This document shows, piece after piece, positions 1 to 9,023 of a stretch of DNA of 64,000 bases. Numbering within the stretch: the first letter of the stretch is position 1; each line of letters starts with the position of its first letter. Below the pieces are notes generated by a model, which had not been told where the DNA came from, searched no databases, and saw only the letters and a program-made list of their open reading frames with translations. This stretch comes from Primorskyibacter marinus (lineage in GTDB: Bacteria; Pseudomonadota; Alphaproteobacteria; Rhodobacterales; Rhodobacteraceae). The stretch is taken from assembly GCF_003313245.1 (NCBI RefSeq), contig NZ_QJSD01000013.1, positions 6,757 through 70,756 on the forward strand, given 5' to 3'. A program made the position numbers and the translations under genes.

Positions 1-892
1 AACGGGGCTTTACGAGCTGCGCTACGTTCTTGACGCCGGGGCCGTCACATTGGCCAGCGCGCCGATCGAGGTCGTCGAGGCAGAGGTCACCGTAACCGGC
101 CCGGACCAGGTCACGACCGGAGCGGTGTTTGACGTTGCGTGGAGCAAAACCATCAACCCGCGCGACTATATCACCATCGTGCCGATGGGGTCGGATCCGG
201 GCACTTCTACGGGTTACATCCGCGCCAAAACCGACACTGCGGGCAAACTGACCGCACCGGCGGAAACGGGGCTTTACGAGTTGCGCTACGTTCTTGACGC
301 CGGGGCCGTCACATTGGCCAGCGCGCCTATCGAGGTCGTCGAGGCAGAGGTCGGAATTTCTGGCCCAAGGGTGGTGCGTGCGGGGACTGAAATTGACGTT
401 ACTTGGTCAAGCAATGTCAGCGCGCGTGATTTCATCACCATTGTGCCGATGGGTGCGGAAGAAGGCAGCTCCGCCGCTTATATTCGCGTGAATTCGGTAA
501 CGCAGGGCAAATTGACAGCACCTGACACCACAGGCTTGTATGAATTGCGCTATGTGCTTGATCAGGGCGCGCGCACGTTGGCACGCGCGCCAGTGGAAGT
601 CGTTGGTGCCGACGCGCCGTTAGACAATGGGGCTGGGCTGAGTGTGCCAGCGACGGCCGCGCCGGGTGAAACGATCACGGTGACATGGACTTTGCAAAGC
701 GACAGCGCCGATCAGCGCATAGCACTGGCACGCAAGGACCAACCGGATTTCAGTTGGATTTCGGTGCAATCAATCGGTGACGTGGCTTCCATGCAGGTCA
801 CACTGCCCGATGAGGCCGGTCTCTATGAAATCCGGTTTCTGGATGTCTCGGGTGGCGCGCTTTTGGGCCGGTCCGTTGTGGAGGTAAAATGA
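1..892 (+). CDS. VWA-associated repeat protein, C-terminal part (5' end outside window)
   Basis: The reading frame is open from base 2, so the gene begins upstream of the window. What is visible is a chain of beta-rich units of about 88 residues with the pattern TGLYELRYVL followed by PIEVV and then a new unit of the form GP-V-G-DV-W---PRDYITIVPMG. Such units occur at the C-terminus of von Willebrand factor A domain proteins in Roseobacter-type bacteria; the VWA domain itself is not in view, so that link is inference. Bases 1-88 and 265-352 are almost identical (two mismatches), giving a 264-bp period, while later units diverge. The last four bases overlap the next gene as ATGA. The protein is probably exported. 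Confidence 0.6.
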   Translation, partial: TGLYELRYVLDAGAVTLASAPIEVVEAEVTVTGPDQVTTGAVFDVAWSKTINPRDYITIVPMGSDPGTSTGYIRAKTDTAGKLTAPAETGLYELRYVLDAGAVTLASAPIEVVEAEVGISGPRVVRAGTEIDVTWSSNVSARDFITIVPMGAEEGSSAAYIRVNSVTQGKLTAPDTTGLYELRYVLDQGARTLARAPVEVVGADAPLDNGAGLSVPATAAPGETITVTWTLQSDSADQRIALARKDQPDFSWISVQSIGDVASMQVTLPDEAGLYEIRFLDVSGGALLGRSVVEVK

Positions 893-1665
893 TGTTCTGC
901 AAAATATTAAGCAGCGTCACTCTGGTGCTGGGTTTTGCAGCCACTGCGGCATTTGCGCAGATCGACGGCCACGGACCGGACAGTTGGAAGGTGACCGGCG
1001 TTGCCGAAAATGACGTGTTGAACGCCAGGATGGGGCCGGGAACCATGTATCCAGTAATCGAGACCTTCGCACCCGATACGCGCGCGTTGGAACAGATCAC
1101 CTGCGTGCCTTATTACACATTGCACCATTATAATGCGATGACCGAGGCACAAATCAGCGCATTGCCGCAGCGCTGGTGCCTGATGCGCGACAGCGACATG
1201 AGGCGCGCAGGCTGGGTCGCCGGGCAGTTTATCAAGCCAGACGACGAGGATACGACCATTCCACCGTTGGACATGATGAAAAAAACCGGCGATCCGCTGC
1301 TGGATGAGGCACAGGCGCTGGTGCGCGAGTTGTATATCGTTTTTGAAATGGGCGGAGAGCCGGGCGACAATCCGTTCTTTCCACCGACAGCCGCGCGGTA
1401 CTTCTTTGCAGATATGGTGCCTGACCTTTCGGGTCACGGCAGTGACGTTCTCTATGATGCGCAGGACTTTCAGGGTCAGTTGACGCGGATCGCTCCCGAT
1501 GACGAACAACCAATGTTTCGGGGTATGATCACGATCAATGTCGATTTCACCAATTTCGGACAGCAAAGCCGCGCGGTGTTCAGTTTGCGCGCGGATACAT
1601 CCCAACCCGGCGCACCGTTCCGGATTTTCCGGGTCGAGCATGGAGATTGGAGCTTTCCACAATGA
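889..1665 (+). CDS. secreted SH3-like (SH3b) protein of unknown role
   Basis: 258 residues. The first 23 residues form a signal peptide ending in AFA. Residues 30-105 look like a bacterial SH3-type domain (LNARMGPGTMYPVIETF and, later, RRAGWVAGQFI), with Cys residues at CVPYY and RWCLM. The rest (about 120-258) has no motif I recognise. The start overlaps the stop of the repeat protein upstream (ATGA), so the two are probably co-translated and may act together in the periplasm. SH3b domains often bind peptidoglycan, but no such role is shown here. Confidence 0.65.
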   Translation: MMFCKILSSVTLVLGFAATAAFAQIDGHGPDSWKVTGVAENDVLNARMGPGTMYPVIETFAPDTRALEQITCVPYYTLHHYNAMTEAQISALPQRWCLMRDSDMRRAGWVAGQFIKPDDEDTTIPPLDMMKKTGDPLLDEAQALVRELYIVFEMGGEPGDNPFFPPTAARYFFADMVPDLSGHGSDVLYDAQDFQGQLTRIAPDDEQPMFRGMITINVDFTNFGQQSRAVFSLRADTSQPGAPFRIFRVEHGDWSFPQ

Positions 1666-1733
1666 CATTTGAAAGACCGGATGTGCAGTGGGTGATGCAA
1701 AGTCAGATGGTATCCGGGGCGTCCGGAATCTGA
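1662..1733 (+). pseudogene. possible remnant start of a third coupled gene (23 codons)
   Basis: An ATG overlaps the stop of the SH3 protein (ATGA at 1662-1665), the coupling used elsewhere in this operon, but the frame stops after 23 codons. It may be the truncated 5' end of a deleted third gene, or chance. No protein family is recognisable. Confidence 0.2.
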
Positions 1734-1874
1734 AATATGCTGTCCGGCAGCATCAGGCCGTTCCAGCGGTGTGCCCGATGATAGTCACGCAAAACCTATA
1801 GTGGATCATGCCCGAACCGGGAGGGAGGCTATCGTTCAGTCTGCGGTACAGTGCTTATTCAACGGCTGGATCTG

Positions 1875-2600
1875 TTAATCCCTCTCACAAGAAAAACTCA
1901 CGAGTTGGGCGGAGACGATCTTGTCTCTTTCCGACCGCACCGGAAAGCTCACACGCACCGATTGTCCCAGTCGATCGTTACGCGCGATACTGTGCCTCTC
2001 AAACGCGAGAAGGCGTTGTGAATCATGCCCCTTGTCCGTGCGGTAGGAAATCGCGCCACGACAGGCAATGAAGACGTGGTCACTGCGGTTCGGATCAAAC
2101 TCTTGCTGGGGCAGTCGCACGCGAACGCTGGCGACACATTTTCTTATGCCGCTGTTGCCGAACAGCGCCGGGCGGCAGTCGAAATCCAGCTTGCTGACCC
2201 GCAGTGGCGCAACGGGCTGGTGGGTCTGGGTTTGGTGCTCCGGTCCGGTGCGATGGCGACCCCGAAATATCGGGCGCTTTCTTTCGGCACCAGTCCTTGC
2301 ACCTTGCCCTAGAAAGCGCGCCGCGACCCAACCATCCGCAGAATTCCCGTCAGCGTCTTGAACGAAAACTTTCGCCCAGCCGTCGCGACGGTCAAGGATG
2401 CTGACAGAGGTTCCATAGGGCAGGGCGCGCAGTACGGAAGACCTCGTATCCGGCGCGGTTCGCAGATTCAGCGCGTGGGCCTGAACATGGGCGTAGCTGC
2501 CGACCTCTTGCGCAGAGGCCACGCCAGCGCCAAAGCTCAGGCACGTCAGTATCGCGAGCAATGCGAAGAACGCCCTTCCCGTAATAAATTTACCTGTCAT
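1875..2600 (-). CDS. secreted SH3 domain protein
   Basis: 241 residues. There is a signal peptide (hydrophobic core at about 8-28, cleavage after VASA). Residues 35-95 form a bacterial SH3 domain of the usual form: LNLRTAPDTRSSVLRALPYGT, then DGWAKV and DGWVAARFL. The C-terminal part carries four Cys residues (DFDCRPALF, RKCVASV, FIACRG, SFSC) that could form disulfides. The tail end (130-241) is basic and unfamiliar. It is separated from the convergent genes upstream by about 210 bases without a clear gene. SH3b domains typically bind cell wall or protein partners; the partner is unknown. Confidence 0.6.
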   Translation of the reverse strand: MTGKFITGRAFFALLAILTCLSFGAGVASAQEVGSYAHVQAHALNLRTAPDTRSSVLRALPYGTSVSILDRRDGWAKVFVQDADGNSADGWVAARFLGQGARTGAERKRPIFRGRHRTGPEHQTQTHQPVAPLRVSKLDFDCRPALFGNSGIRKCVASVRVRLPQQEFDPNRSDHVFIACRGAISYRTDKGHDSQRLLAFERHSIARNDRLGQSVRVSFPVRSERDKIVSAQLVSFSCERD

Positions 2601-2690
2601 TCTCGCGCCCCATAATCTGATCCAACCTTCCGGCGCTTGACGTTAACTGTGTCCAACCTGGCAAGCTCACAAGTGATCGGACACATATCC

Positions 2691-3671
2691 TCATATCGAC
2701 ACCGAAGCAGTTGGCATCTCGTCTGCGTCCAGATCAAGGTATCCTTCAAGGTCCGCGCGCATTTCGGGTGCCAGATCTTCGGGATGCATGATGCGGGTAT
2801 AGAAAAGGGTGAAATAAACAACCTTGATCGCGGTCACGGCACGCGCGAACAACGTGTGAAGCAGGACACTGACAGAGACGACGACAAAGACCGGCAGCCA
2901 GTTAAAGACGGTGTCCGGACCGATCGGGCCCAGTTGCGGCATGCTGCGAGAAATTTCGGAAAGCGCCCCGGCCGAAAAGGCATCCGGCATACCGCCACCA
3001 AAGAGAAGGCCAAGAGCAACCCCCGCAAGGCCACCGAAGAAATAGAGCGGCTTCATCAGCGAGCCGATCACGCCGCCCATAATGTCGATCCCGAACACAC
3101 CAGCCAGGGTTTCGGGCACATGATCCTTCAACCGTTTCATTTTGGCAATCCCGTCGCCCAGGCTCAGCCGGTCGATCGCGAAAGCCGGAAGCAGGAAGTG
3201 GTTTACCAGATCCCAGACTTCGACGATGCTGCCCAGCAACATCGCCATCAGGCCGCCTTCCTTGTTTTTGCGGCTGGCCACCCAGACGGCGGCCATGTCC
3301 AGCAGGCCAAGGGTGCGGACCTGTGATCCGAGACCGGTAATTTCGCGTCGTGCCTCACGCCGGGTGGGCGTGCCACCGGTGGCAGTGCCATATGTCAGAC
3401 GGCTGAGCGTCAGTTCGGCGCGGTTGTAGAAAAAGAACTTGTAGATAAACATCACAGCCCCGCCGAGCAGGAACCATGTGCTGTTGCCGTTTTCGTAAAC
3501 AGCGAGAGCAAGCCCGGCGAAGAACAGGCCGGTCATCACCGCAGCATAGACCCACATGACAATCAGCGGACCCAACAACGCGCGATTGCGTCCGACAATG
3601 GTGAAAGTGTGTCGGACGAGAAAGCCCAGTTGTGCAAAGCGGGCCTTGAGGTCTGGTTTCGTGAAATCCAT
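2691..3671 (-). CDS. integral membrane protein of unknown function
   Basis: 326 residues with hydrophobic segments at about 34-60, 65-83, 130-155, 195-240 and 262-290, so a multi-pass inner-membrane protein. The general look (MDFTKPDLKARF start, soluble middle stretch with NKEGGLMAMLL, long glycine-rich hydrophobic stretch) resembles uncharacterised membrane families such as DUF6159, but I cannot confirm this. A good purine-rich ribosome site (GAGAG) precedes the ATG. It is a single gene running towards the SH3 gene, with no operon partner. Confidence 0.55.
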   Translation of the reverse strand: MDFTKPDLKARFAQLGFLVRHTFTIVGRNRALLGPLIVMWVYAAVMTGLFFAGLALAVYENGNSTWFLLGGAVMFIYKFFFYNRAELTLSRLTYGTATGGTPTRREARREITGLGSQVRTLGLLDMAAVWVASRKNKEGGLMAMLLGSIVEVWDLVNHFLLPAFAIDRLSLGDGIAKMKRLKDHVPETLAGVFGIDIMGGVIGSLMKPLYFFGGLAGVALGLLFGGGMPDAFSAGALSEISRSMPQLGPIGPDTVFNWLPVFVVVSVSVLLHTLFARAVTAIKVVYFTLFYTRIMHPEDLAPEMRADLEGYLDLDADEMPTASVSI

Positions 3672-4068
3672 GGTTTGCTCTCCTCTAATTCTATTGTTTT
3701 AGTGGCCCGCCGATGCTGGAGCGGGGTCAGCGCGCCTTACCGTCACGCAGCGGGCCGACCGTAACGTCGTCTTCGGTCAAAGGTTGGCAAAGTCAGCCTG
3801 GCGACGCCCCGTCTGTTCGCAGGGGAAAAGCAAATATCTTGAGTTTAAAAGGGCCGCCGTTTCGTTGCGGGCTCGATTGGCTCAAATCCCAGAATGTGTT
3901 GCGTCATGGGGGCCGGGCAGGAGAATATTGCGGGGCCTCACTTGGCGGTACGATGTCGCGTTGTTCCATTGCGTGACCTTCCGCGCAGGCGGTCGTTTCA
4001 GCGTCCGGGGGAATGTACACCCACAGGCGGCTTGAACCTCGGCACGGCGACTGCTACCTCATAAGCGA
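3672..4068. other. intergenic region upstream of the thiamine operon, no gene seen
   Basis: About 400 bases between the divergent membrane protein gene and the TPP riboswitch. I see no gene-like frame here. It must hold the promoters for both directions, but I could not identify convincing -35/-10 boxes. Confidence 0.5.
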
Positions 4069-4152
4069 ATCCGTTGGGGTGTCCCGTGAGGGGCTGAGAG
4101 GCGCGAGCCAACCCATCGAACCTGATCCGGACAATACCGGCGGAGGGAACGG
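4069..4152 (+). promoter_or_regulatory. TPP (THI element) riboswitch
   Basis: The conserved THI core is visible: GGGGTG at 4076, GGGGCTGAGAGG around 4090-4101, then ACCC...GAACCTGATCCGG and ATACCGGCGGAGGGAACGG. It lies directly upstream of the thiamine genes in the same orientation and is followed by a terminator hairpin. TPP binding is expected to reduce expression of the operon. Confidence 0.95.
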
Positions 4153-4158
4153 AGCACG

Positions 4159-4194
4159 AGCAGGCCGCAGGGAAACCTGTGCCCGCTTTTTCTT
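4159..4194 (+). terminator. intrinsic terminator of the TPP riboswitch
   Basis: A strong hairpin: inner stem CGCAGG (4166-4171) with CCTGTG (4176-4181) around a GAAA loop, extended by GG/CC and AGC/GCT with one bulge and one mismatch, followed by TTTTTCTT. It sits between the aptamer and the first ribosome binding site, so it is the likely transcriptional expression platform. Confidence 0.8.
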
Positions 4195-4222
4195 CCTTCT
4201 CCCGTCGTCGGTGGAGGAAGTA

Positions 4223-4594
4223 ATGACACCACAGGTCATCAAGATCGGCATGCTTTTCTCGCCCGAGATCGTTGCCGTCCTTGCCGAAGCGGACGCCGAT
4301 TACAGCGGTCCCGTGATGCGCGATCCGGTGATGGTCGCAAAGACGGTCGATGCGCTGATCACCGCTTCCGGCACCATCGCGTTTGATAAGTCAAGGATCA
4401 TCACCCGGAATACCCATGGCACCGGATGCGGCCTATCCTCGGCCATCACCGCCGATCTGGCAAAAGGCGCGCCGCTGGAAATTCCGGTCGGGCGCGCGCC
4501 GGTCTGGCTGCACGGCGCGATCTGTGCGGCTGATGTCCGGGTTATTGGCAGTCGCCACGGCCCGGTCCACCATTTTCACGGATATTGGCGATGA
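4223..4594 (+). pseudogene. thiD: thiD remnant (HMP/HMP-P kinase), internally deleted
   Basis: 123 codons, against about 260-270 for ThiD. Recognisable pieces are IKIGMLFSPEIV, RDPVMVAK, then directly NTHGTGCGLSSAI and HGPVHHFH. The N-terminal third with the GAGIQAD substrate site is missing, as is about 100 residues between DPVMVAK and the THGTGC loop. The catalytic Cys of THGTGC remains. The ribosome site GGAGGAAG sits 2-9 bases before the ATG, and the stop overlaps thiO as ATGA, so the frame is still translated and coupled. It is probably inactive as a kinase. A small functional derivative cannot be excluded. It is the first gene after the TPP riboswitch. Confidence 0.8.
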
Positions 4595-5568
4595 CGCGGG
4601 CCACTGTCATCGGCGCTGGCGTCGCCGGGCTCTGCGTGGCCACAGAACTGGTCGCCCGAGGTTGCGCGGTCACTGTCTTCGACCCTGTGTTGCAGCCCGG
4701 ACCACACCATTGTTCATGGTGGGCGGGCGGCATGCTTGCGCCATTCTGCGAAGGCGAAACGGCAGAAGAGCCGGTGGTTCGGCTGGGTCAGCAGGCGGCT
4801 CGCTGGTGGGAACGGCAGGGCGTGGGTGTCACGCAGCGCGGCACTGTCGTCGTGGCCCTCAATCGCGACCGCCGCGAACTCGACCGTTTCGCCCGCCGCA
4901 TTGAGGGCCACACCCTGCTTGACGGTTCCGCCCTTGCAGCACTGGAACCGGACCTCTCCGGCCGCTTCGATCGCGCGCTGCACGTCACCGCCGAGGCTCA
5001 CCTTGACCCGCGCGCCGCCCTGCGCCACCTGCGGACGCGGCTTGAGCGCGACGGTGTCACCTTCATCGCAGAGCCGGGCCATGCCGATGGCCTGACCTTC
5101 GACTGCCGTGGGCATGCGGCGCGTGATGCGCTTCCCGATCTGCGCGGCGTTAAGGGTGAAATGGTTGTGCTGCGTGCGCCCGACATCCGCCTGACGCGCC
5201 CGGTTCGTCTGCTCCACCCGCGCTTTCCGCTTTATGTCGTGCCCCGTGCCGATGGTCATTTCATGCTGGGCGCGACACAGATCGAAAGCGACGATCGCCG
5301 CCGGCGTGTTCGCTCTGTGCTGGAACTGCTCTCGGCCGCCTACGCGCTGCATCCCGCCTTTGGCGAGGCCGAACTGGTTGAGATCGGTGCCGATGCACGT
5401 CCGGCCTTTCCCGATAACCTGCCGCGCATTGTCCGTCGCGGCGAGACGATCCATGTCAATGGCCTGTTCCGCCACGGTTTCCTGCTCGCGCCTGCGCTTG
5501 CACGGATGGCGACTGAACTGGCCTTCGACCACAGCAAACCGGAGTTTTACTATGCAGATCACGGTTAA
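4591..5568 (+). CDS. thiO: glycine oxidase ThiO
   Basis: 325 residues, a FAD-dependent D-amino acid oxidase-like enzyme that oxidises glycine to iminoglycine for building the thiazole ring of thiamine. The N-terminal Rossmann motif is [15 protein letters not shown] (residues 6-20); the family motif [10 protein letters not shown] follows at about 46-55, and the C-terminal FAD contact [12 protein letters not shown] near 300. I chose the ATG at 4591 that overlaps the thiD remnant stop; an in-frame TTG six bases upstream is less likely. It lies next to thiS, whose start overlaps its end. Confidence 0.93.
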   Translation: MTRATVIGAGVAGLCVATELVARGCAVTVFDPVLQPGPHHCSWWAGGMLAPFCEGETAEEPVVRLGQQAARWWERQGVGVTQRGTVVVALNRDRRELDRFARRIEGHTLLDGSALAALEPDLSGRFDRALHVTAEAHLDPRAALRHLRTRLERDGVTFIAEPGHADGLTFDCRGHAARDALPDLRGVKGEMVVLRAPDIRLTRPVRLLHPRFPLYVVPRADGHFMLGATQIESDDRRRRVRSVLELLSAAYALHPAFGEAELVEIGADARPAFPDNLPRIVRRGETIHVNGLFRHGFLLAPALARMATELAFDHSKPEFYYADHG

Positions 5569-5746
5569 CGGCACCGCAACCGAGGTGCAGGCGCAAACCC
5601 TCGCCGGTGCGCTGGACGAATTGGGCTATCGCGATGCCAAGGTCGCCACCGCCGTCAACGAAAGTTTCGTTCCGGCGACGGCGCGCGACGCCCCTCTTTC
5701 CCCTGGCGACCGGGTCGAGATCGTCGCCCCGCGGCAGGGAGGCTGA
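5552..5746 (+). CDS. thiS: sulfur carrier protein ThiS
   Basis: 64 residues with a ubiquitin-like fold pattern: MQITVNG start, central hydrophobic core, [16 protein letters not shown] end. The terminal Gly-Gly is adenylated by ThiF and then carries sulfur as a thiocarboxylate to ThiG. The start lies 17 bases inside the end of thiO, and thiG begins two bases after the stop. The length is typical for the family. Confidence 0.95.
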   Translation: MQITVNGTATEVQAQTLAGALDELGYRDAKVATAVNESFVPATARDAPLSPGDRVEIVAPRQGG

Positions 5747-5747
5747 G

Positions 5748-6518
5748 ATGCTGCTTTACGGTACTGCGATCGCTTCGCGCCTGATGCTGGGTACGGCGCA
5801 ATACCCGTCGCCAGCGGTTCTGGCCGAGGCCTTCCGCCGCTCCGCTGCCGGTATCGCCACTGTCTCTGTGCGGCGTGAGGCGGGTGGCGATCGCGCCGGC
5901 GCGGCGTTCTGGGATTTGATCCGTGACCTCGATGTGACACTCCTGCCCAACACCGCAGGCTGCCATTCGGTCCGCGAGGCGGTGACCACGGCGCATATGG
6001 CCCGCGAGCTGTTCGACACGCCCTGGATCAAACTCGAGGTGATCGGTCATGCGGACACCCTTCAGCCCGACCCCTTCGGGCTGGTGGAGGCCGCGCGCAT
6101 TCTGACCGATGAGGGTTTCAAGGTTTTTCCCTATACCACCGAGGACGTGGTTCTTGCCGACCGGCTGCTACAGGCGGGCTGCGAGGTGCTCATGCCATGG
6201 GGCGCACCCATCGGCACCGGGCTGGGGCTGACCAACATCTATGGCCTGCGCACCCTGCGCGCCCAGTTTCCCGACGTGCCCATGGTGGTGGATGCGGGCC
6301 TCGGTCTGCCGAGCCAGGCCGCCATGGCGATGGAGTTGGGCTATGACGCGGTGCTGCTCAACACCGCCGTCGCCAAAGCGGGCGACCCGGCGACGATGGC
6401 GGCAGGTTTCGCCCGCGCGGTCGAGGCCGGGCGGCTCGCCTACGAGGCCGACCCGATGGAGCCACGCGACATGGCGGCCCCTTCGACCCCCGTCATCGGC
6501 AGGGCGTTCCTGACATGA
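5748..6518 (+). CDS. thiG: thiazole synthase ThiG
   Basis: 256 residues, a TIM-barrel enzyme that joins deoxyxylulose phosphate, iminoglycine and ThiS-thiocarboxylate into the thiazole phosphate. The Schiff-base Lys lies in WIKLEVIG (about residue 97). Phosphate-binding signatures are [13 protein letters not shown] and [13 protein letters not shown], and [10 protein letters not shown] follows near 206. Full length. The start ATG at 5748 is two bases after thiS, and the stop overlaps thiE. Confidence 0.95.
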   Translation: MLLYGTAIASRLMLGTAQYPSPAVLAEAFRRSAAGIATVSVRREAGGDRAGAAFWDLIRDLDVTLLPNTAGCHSVREAVTTAHMARELFDTPWIKLEVIGHADTLQPDPFGLVEAARILTDEGFKVFPYTTEDVVLADRLLQAGCEVLMPWGAPIGTGLGLTNIYGLRTLRAQFPDVPMVVDAGLGLPSQAAMAMELGYDAVLLNTAVAKAGDPATMAAGFARAVEAGRLAYEADPMEPRDMAAPSTPVIGRAFLT

Positions 6519-7111
6519 GCCTACACCGCTTTTACCCGATCTTCGACAACGCGGACTGGCTGCACCGCACCTTGCCGCTGGGCGTGAAGCTGGTGCAGCT
6601 TCGCATCAAGGATATGGACGTGGCCGACCTTTGGGACGCCATCACCCAGGCGAAATCGCTCTGCCGCGCGCATGCGGTGACGCTGGTCGTCAACGACCAT
6701 TGGCGGATCGCCATCGACGCGGGCTGCGAGTGGGTGCATCTCGGGCAGGAAGATCTCGACACTGCGGATCTTCGGGCCATTCGCCGTGCTGGCCTCAGGC
6801 TGGGCATCAGCACCCACGACCACGCCGAACTGGACCGTGCCCTGTCAATCTCGCCTGACTATATTGCGCTCGGCCCAGTCTATCCGACGATCCTGAAAAA
6901 GATGAAATGGCACCAGCAGGGTCTGGAGCGTGTCACCGAATGGAAGCGCGCCATTGGCGACCTGCCTCTTGTCGCCATCGGCGGCATGCGCGTCGAGCGG
7001 GCAGCGGACGTCTTTGCCGCCGGTGCCGATGTCGTGTCTGTCGTCACCGACATCACCCTCAGTGGCGACCCGGAGACCCGCGTTCGTTCCTGGATCGAGG
7101 CGACGCGATGA
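6515..7111 (+). CDS. thiE: thiamine phosphate synthase ThiE
   Basis: 198 residues, a TIM barrel that couples HMP-PP with thiazole phosphate to form thiamine phosphate. Seen in order: VQLRIKD (substrate strand), [31 protein letters not shown] and AIGGM, all in the expected positions. It overlaps thiG upstream (ATGA) and thiF downstream (ATGA), so translation is coupled. Confidence 0.95.
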   Translation: MSLHRFYPIFDNADWLHRTLPLGVKLVQLRIKDMDVADLWDAITQAKSLCRAHAVTLVVNDHWRIAIDAGCEWVHLGQEDLDTADLRAIRRAGLRLGISTHDHAELDRALSISPDYIALGPVYPTILKKMKWHQQGLERVTEWKRAIGDLPLVAIGGMRVERAADVFAAGADVVSVVTDITLSGDPETRVRSWIEATR

Positions 7112-8091
7112 GCCGCTATGCCCGTCAGATCGCGGTGCCCGAACTTGGGCCTTTGGGCCAGGCCCGCCTGCGCCGGGCGCATGTGCTGGTCGTCGGCGCG
7201 GGCGGGCTTGCCGCACCGGTGCTGCAATATCTCGGCGGGGCTGGCGTCGGCCGCATTCGGCTGGTGGATCCGGACCGGGTTGAGGCGACGAACCTGCATC
7301 GCCAAACGTTGTTCCGTGACGCTGATATCGGCGTCGCAAAGTCCAGGGCCGCCGCTGCGGCGATCACCGCGCTCAACCCCGATTGCAGGGTCGAGGCGGT
7401 CGTGGCCGCGCTTGATCCCGCCAATGTCGACGCGCTCTGCGACAGTACCGATCTTGTGCTCGATTGCGCCGACAGCTTCGCGGCAAGTTACATCCTGTCC
7501 GATGCCTGCCGCGCTGCGGACCGCCAGCTGGTCAGCGCCTCGGTGGTTGGACTCGACGGTTATGCCGGGGCCTTCTGCGGCGGCGCGCCCAGCCTGCGCG
7601 CCGTGTTTCCCGACCTGCCGCAAAGGCTCGGCTCGTGCGCCGAGGATGGTGTTCTGGGGCCGGTCGTGGGTGTGATCGGCGCGCTTCAGGCGCAGATGGC
7701 TCTCGCACTACTCGCAGGGCTCGATCCTTCGCCCCTCGGGCAGCTTGTCACCTTCGACGGGCGCAGCCTTAGATCGGGCAAGTTTCGCTTTGCCGATACG
7801 CCCGAACCCGAGCGCGGCCCCCGTTTCCTTGCGCCTTCCGCGATCACTGCCGCTGACTTTCTCGTCGACCTGCGGGCCGAGGACGAAGCCCCCCTGATGC
7901 GGCCCTTCGCCCGCCGTCTTCCCGCCACCGCTTTCGGCCCCGGAGGCCCCATTCCCGCCACCGGACAACGCGCCGTGCTTTGTTGTCGCTCGGGTCAGCG
8001 CGCCTGGGCGGCTGCTGAAAGGCTCGGGGCGGTCTGGGACGGAAACATATTTCTCGTCGCCCTCGGCGACCCAAACGGAGACATCCCATGA
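7108..8091 (+). CDS. thiF: ThiF/MoeB-type adenylyltransferase with C-terminal rhodanese-like domain
   Basis: 327 residues. The N-terminal E1-like domain binds ATP with VLVVGAGGLAAPVLQYLGGA (about 29-48), has the Arg/Asp pair in VDPDRVEATNLHRQ and the family motif GVLGPVVGVIG. It adenylates the Gly-Gly tail of ThiS. From about 245 to the end there is a rhodanese-like domain with the loop LCCRSGQRA, whose Cys could act as sulfur carrier. I do not see the two CxxC zinc pairs found in some ThiF proteins. Position within the thi operon supports a ThiS rather than MoaD partner. Confidence 0.9.
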   Translation: MSRYARQIAVPELGPLGQARLRRAHVLVVGAGGLAAPVLQYLGGAGVGRIRLVDPDRVEATNLHRQTLFRDADIGVAKSRAAAAAITALNPDCRVEAVVAALDPANVDALCDSTDLVLDCADSFAASYILSDACRAADRQLVSASVVGLDGYAGAFCGGAPSLRAVFPDLPQRLGSCAEDGVLGPVVGVIGALQAQMALALLAGLDPSPLGQLVTFDGRSLRSGKFRFADTPEPERGPRFLAPSAITAADFLVDLRAEDEAPLMRPFARRLPATAFGPGGPIPATGQRAVLCCRSGQRAWAAAERLGAVWDGNIFLVALGDPNGDIP

Positions 8092-9023
8092 AACCCATGC
8101 TGACAGCCCTTGCCCTTGTTCTGGCGACACCCGCCGCCGCGCAGGACGAGATGACCGTTATGCTCGACTGGTTCGTGAACCCCGATCACGGGCCGATCAT
8201 CATTGCCCAGGAAATGGGTTATTTCGCTGAAGCAGACCTGGCGGTCGAGGTGATCGCCCCGGCTGACCCTTCCGATCCGCCAAAGATGGCTGCCGCGGGT
8301 GCGGTCGATCTTGCAATTTCCTACCAGCCGCAACTGCACCTTCAGGTGGCAGAAGGCATGCCGCTGGTGCGCGTCGGCACGCTGGTCGCCACACCGCTCA
8401 ACTGCCTGCTCGTGCTGGATGACGGACCTGTCGCGCAGATCGCGGATCTCGAAGGTCGCAAGGTGGGCTTTTCTGTCGCCGGCGTGGAGGAGGCGCTGCT
8501 TTCGGCCATGCTGGGCGAGACCGGGCTTGGCACCGACGATATCGAGTTGGTCAACGTCAACTGGTCGCTGTCGCCCGCGCTGATGTCGGGGCAGGTCGAT
8601 GCGGTGATCGGGGCTTTTCGCAATTTTGAGCTGAACCAGATGGAGATAGAGAAGGTCGCCGGCCGGTGCTTCTACCCCGAGGAACACGGCGTGCCGACCT
8701 ATGACGAACTAATCTACATCGCCAACCCGAAGGCGATGGATGCGGGAATGATCCAGCGTTTCCTCGGGGCGACGGAAAAGGCCACGCAGTACATTGTGAA
8801 CCACCCGCAGGAGAGCTGGGAGGTGTTCGCGGCCACCTCAACCGAGCTTCAGGACGAGCTGAACAAGAAGGCCTGGGCCGATACGATCCCGCGCTTTGCG
8901 TTGCGTCCCGAGGCACTGGATGCCGGCCGCTACGCACGGTTCGAGGATTTCCTGCATCAAGCCAAGCTGATCGAGGGCACACGTTCTGTCACCGCGCTGG
9001 CCGTCGACCTGGGGACAGAATGA
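8088..9023 (+). CDS. thiY: ThiY-like HMP-precursor substrate-binding protein (NMT1/THI5-like)
   Basis: 311 residues with an N-terminal signal peptide (cleavage near TPAAAQ). The mature part matches the NMT1/THI5-like solute-binding fold: MLDWFVNPDHGPIIIAQEMGYF, then SDPPKMAAAGAVDLAISYQ and the hinge region ISYQPQLHLQ. It probably captures formylaminopyrimidine or related HMP precursors in the periplasm for the permease ThiX and ATPase ThiZ encoded further down. No lipobox Cys is visible. Translation is coupled to thiF (ATGA). Confidence 0.88.
   Translation: MKPMLTALALVLATPAAAQDEMTVMLDWFVNPDHGPIIIAQEMGYFAEADLAVEVIAPADPSDPPKMAAAGAVDLAISYQPQLHLQVAEGMPLVRVGTLVATPLNCLLVLDDGPVAQIADLEGRKVGFSVAGVEEALLSAMLGETGLGTDDIELVNVNWSLSPALMSGQVDAVIGAFRNFELNQMEIEKVAGRCFYPEEHGVPTYDELIYIANPKAMDAGMIQRFLGATEKATQYIVNHPQESWEVFAATSTELQDELNKKAWADTIPRFALRPEALDAGRYARFEDFLHQAKLIEGTRSVTALAVDLGTE

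Noticed and set aside
4013-4222. Longer start for the thiD remnant through the riboswitch region
   Set aside because: It would translate the TPP aptamer and terminator; the ribosome site at 4213-4220 fits the ATG at 4223.
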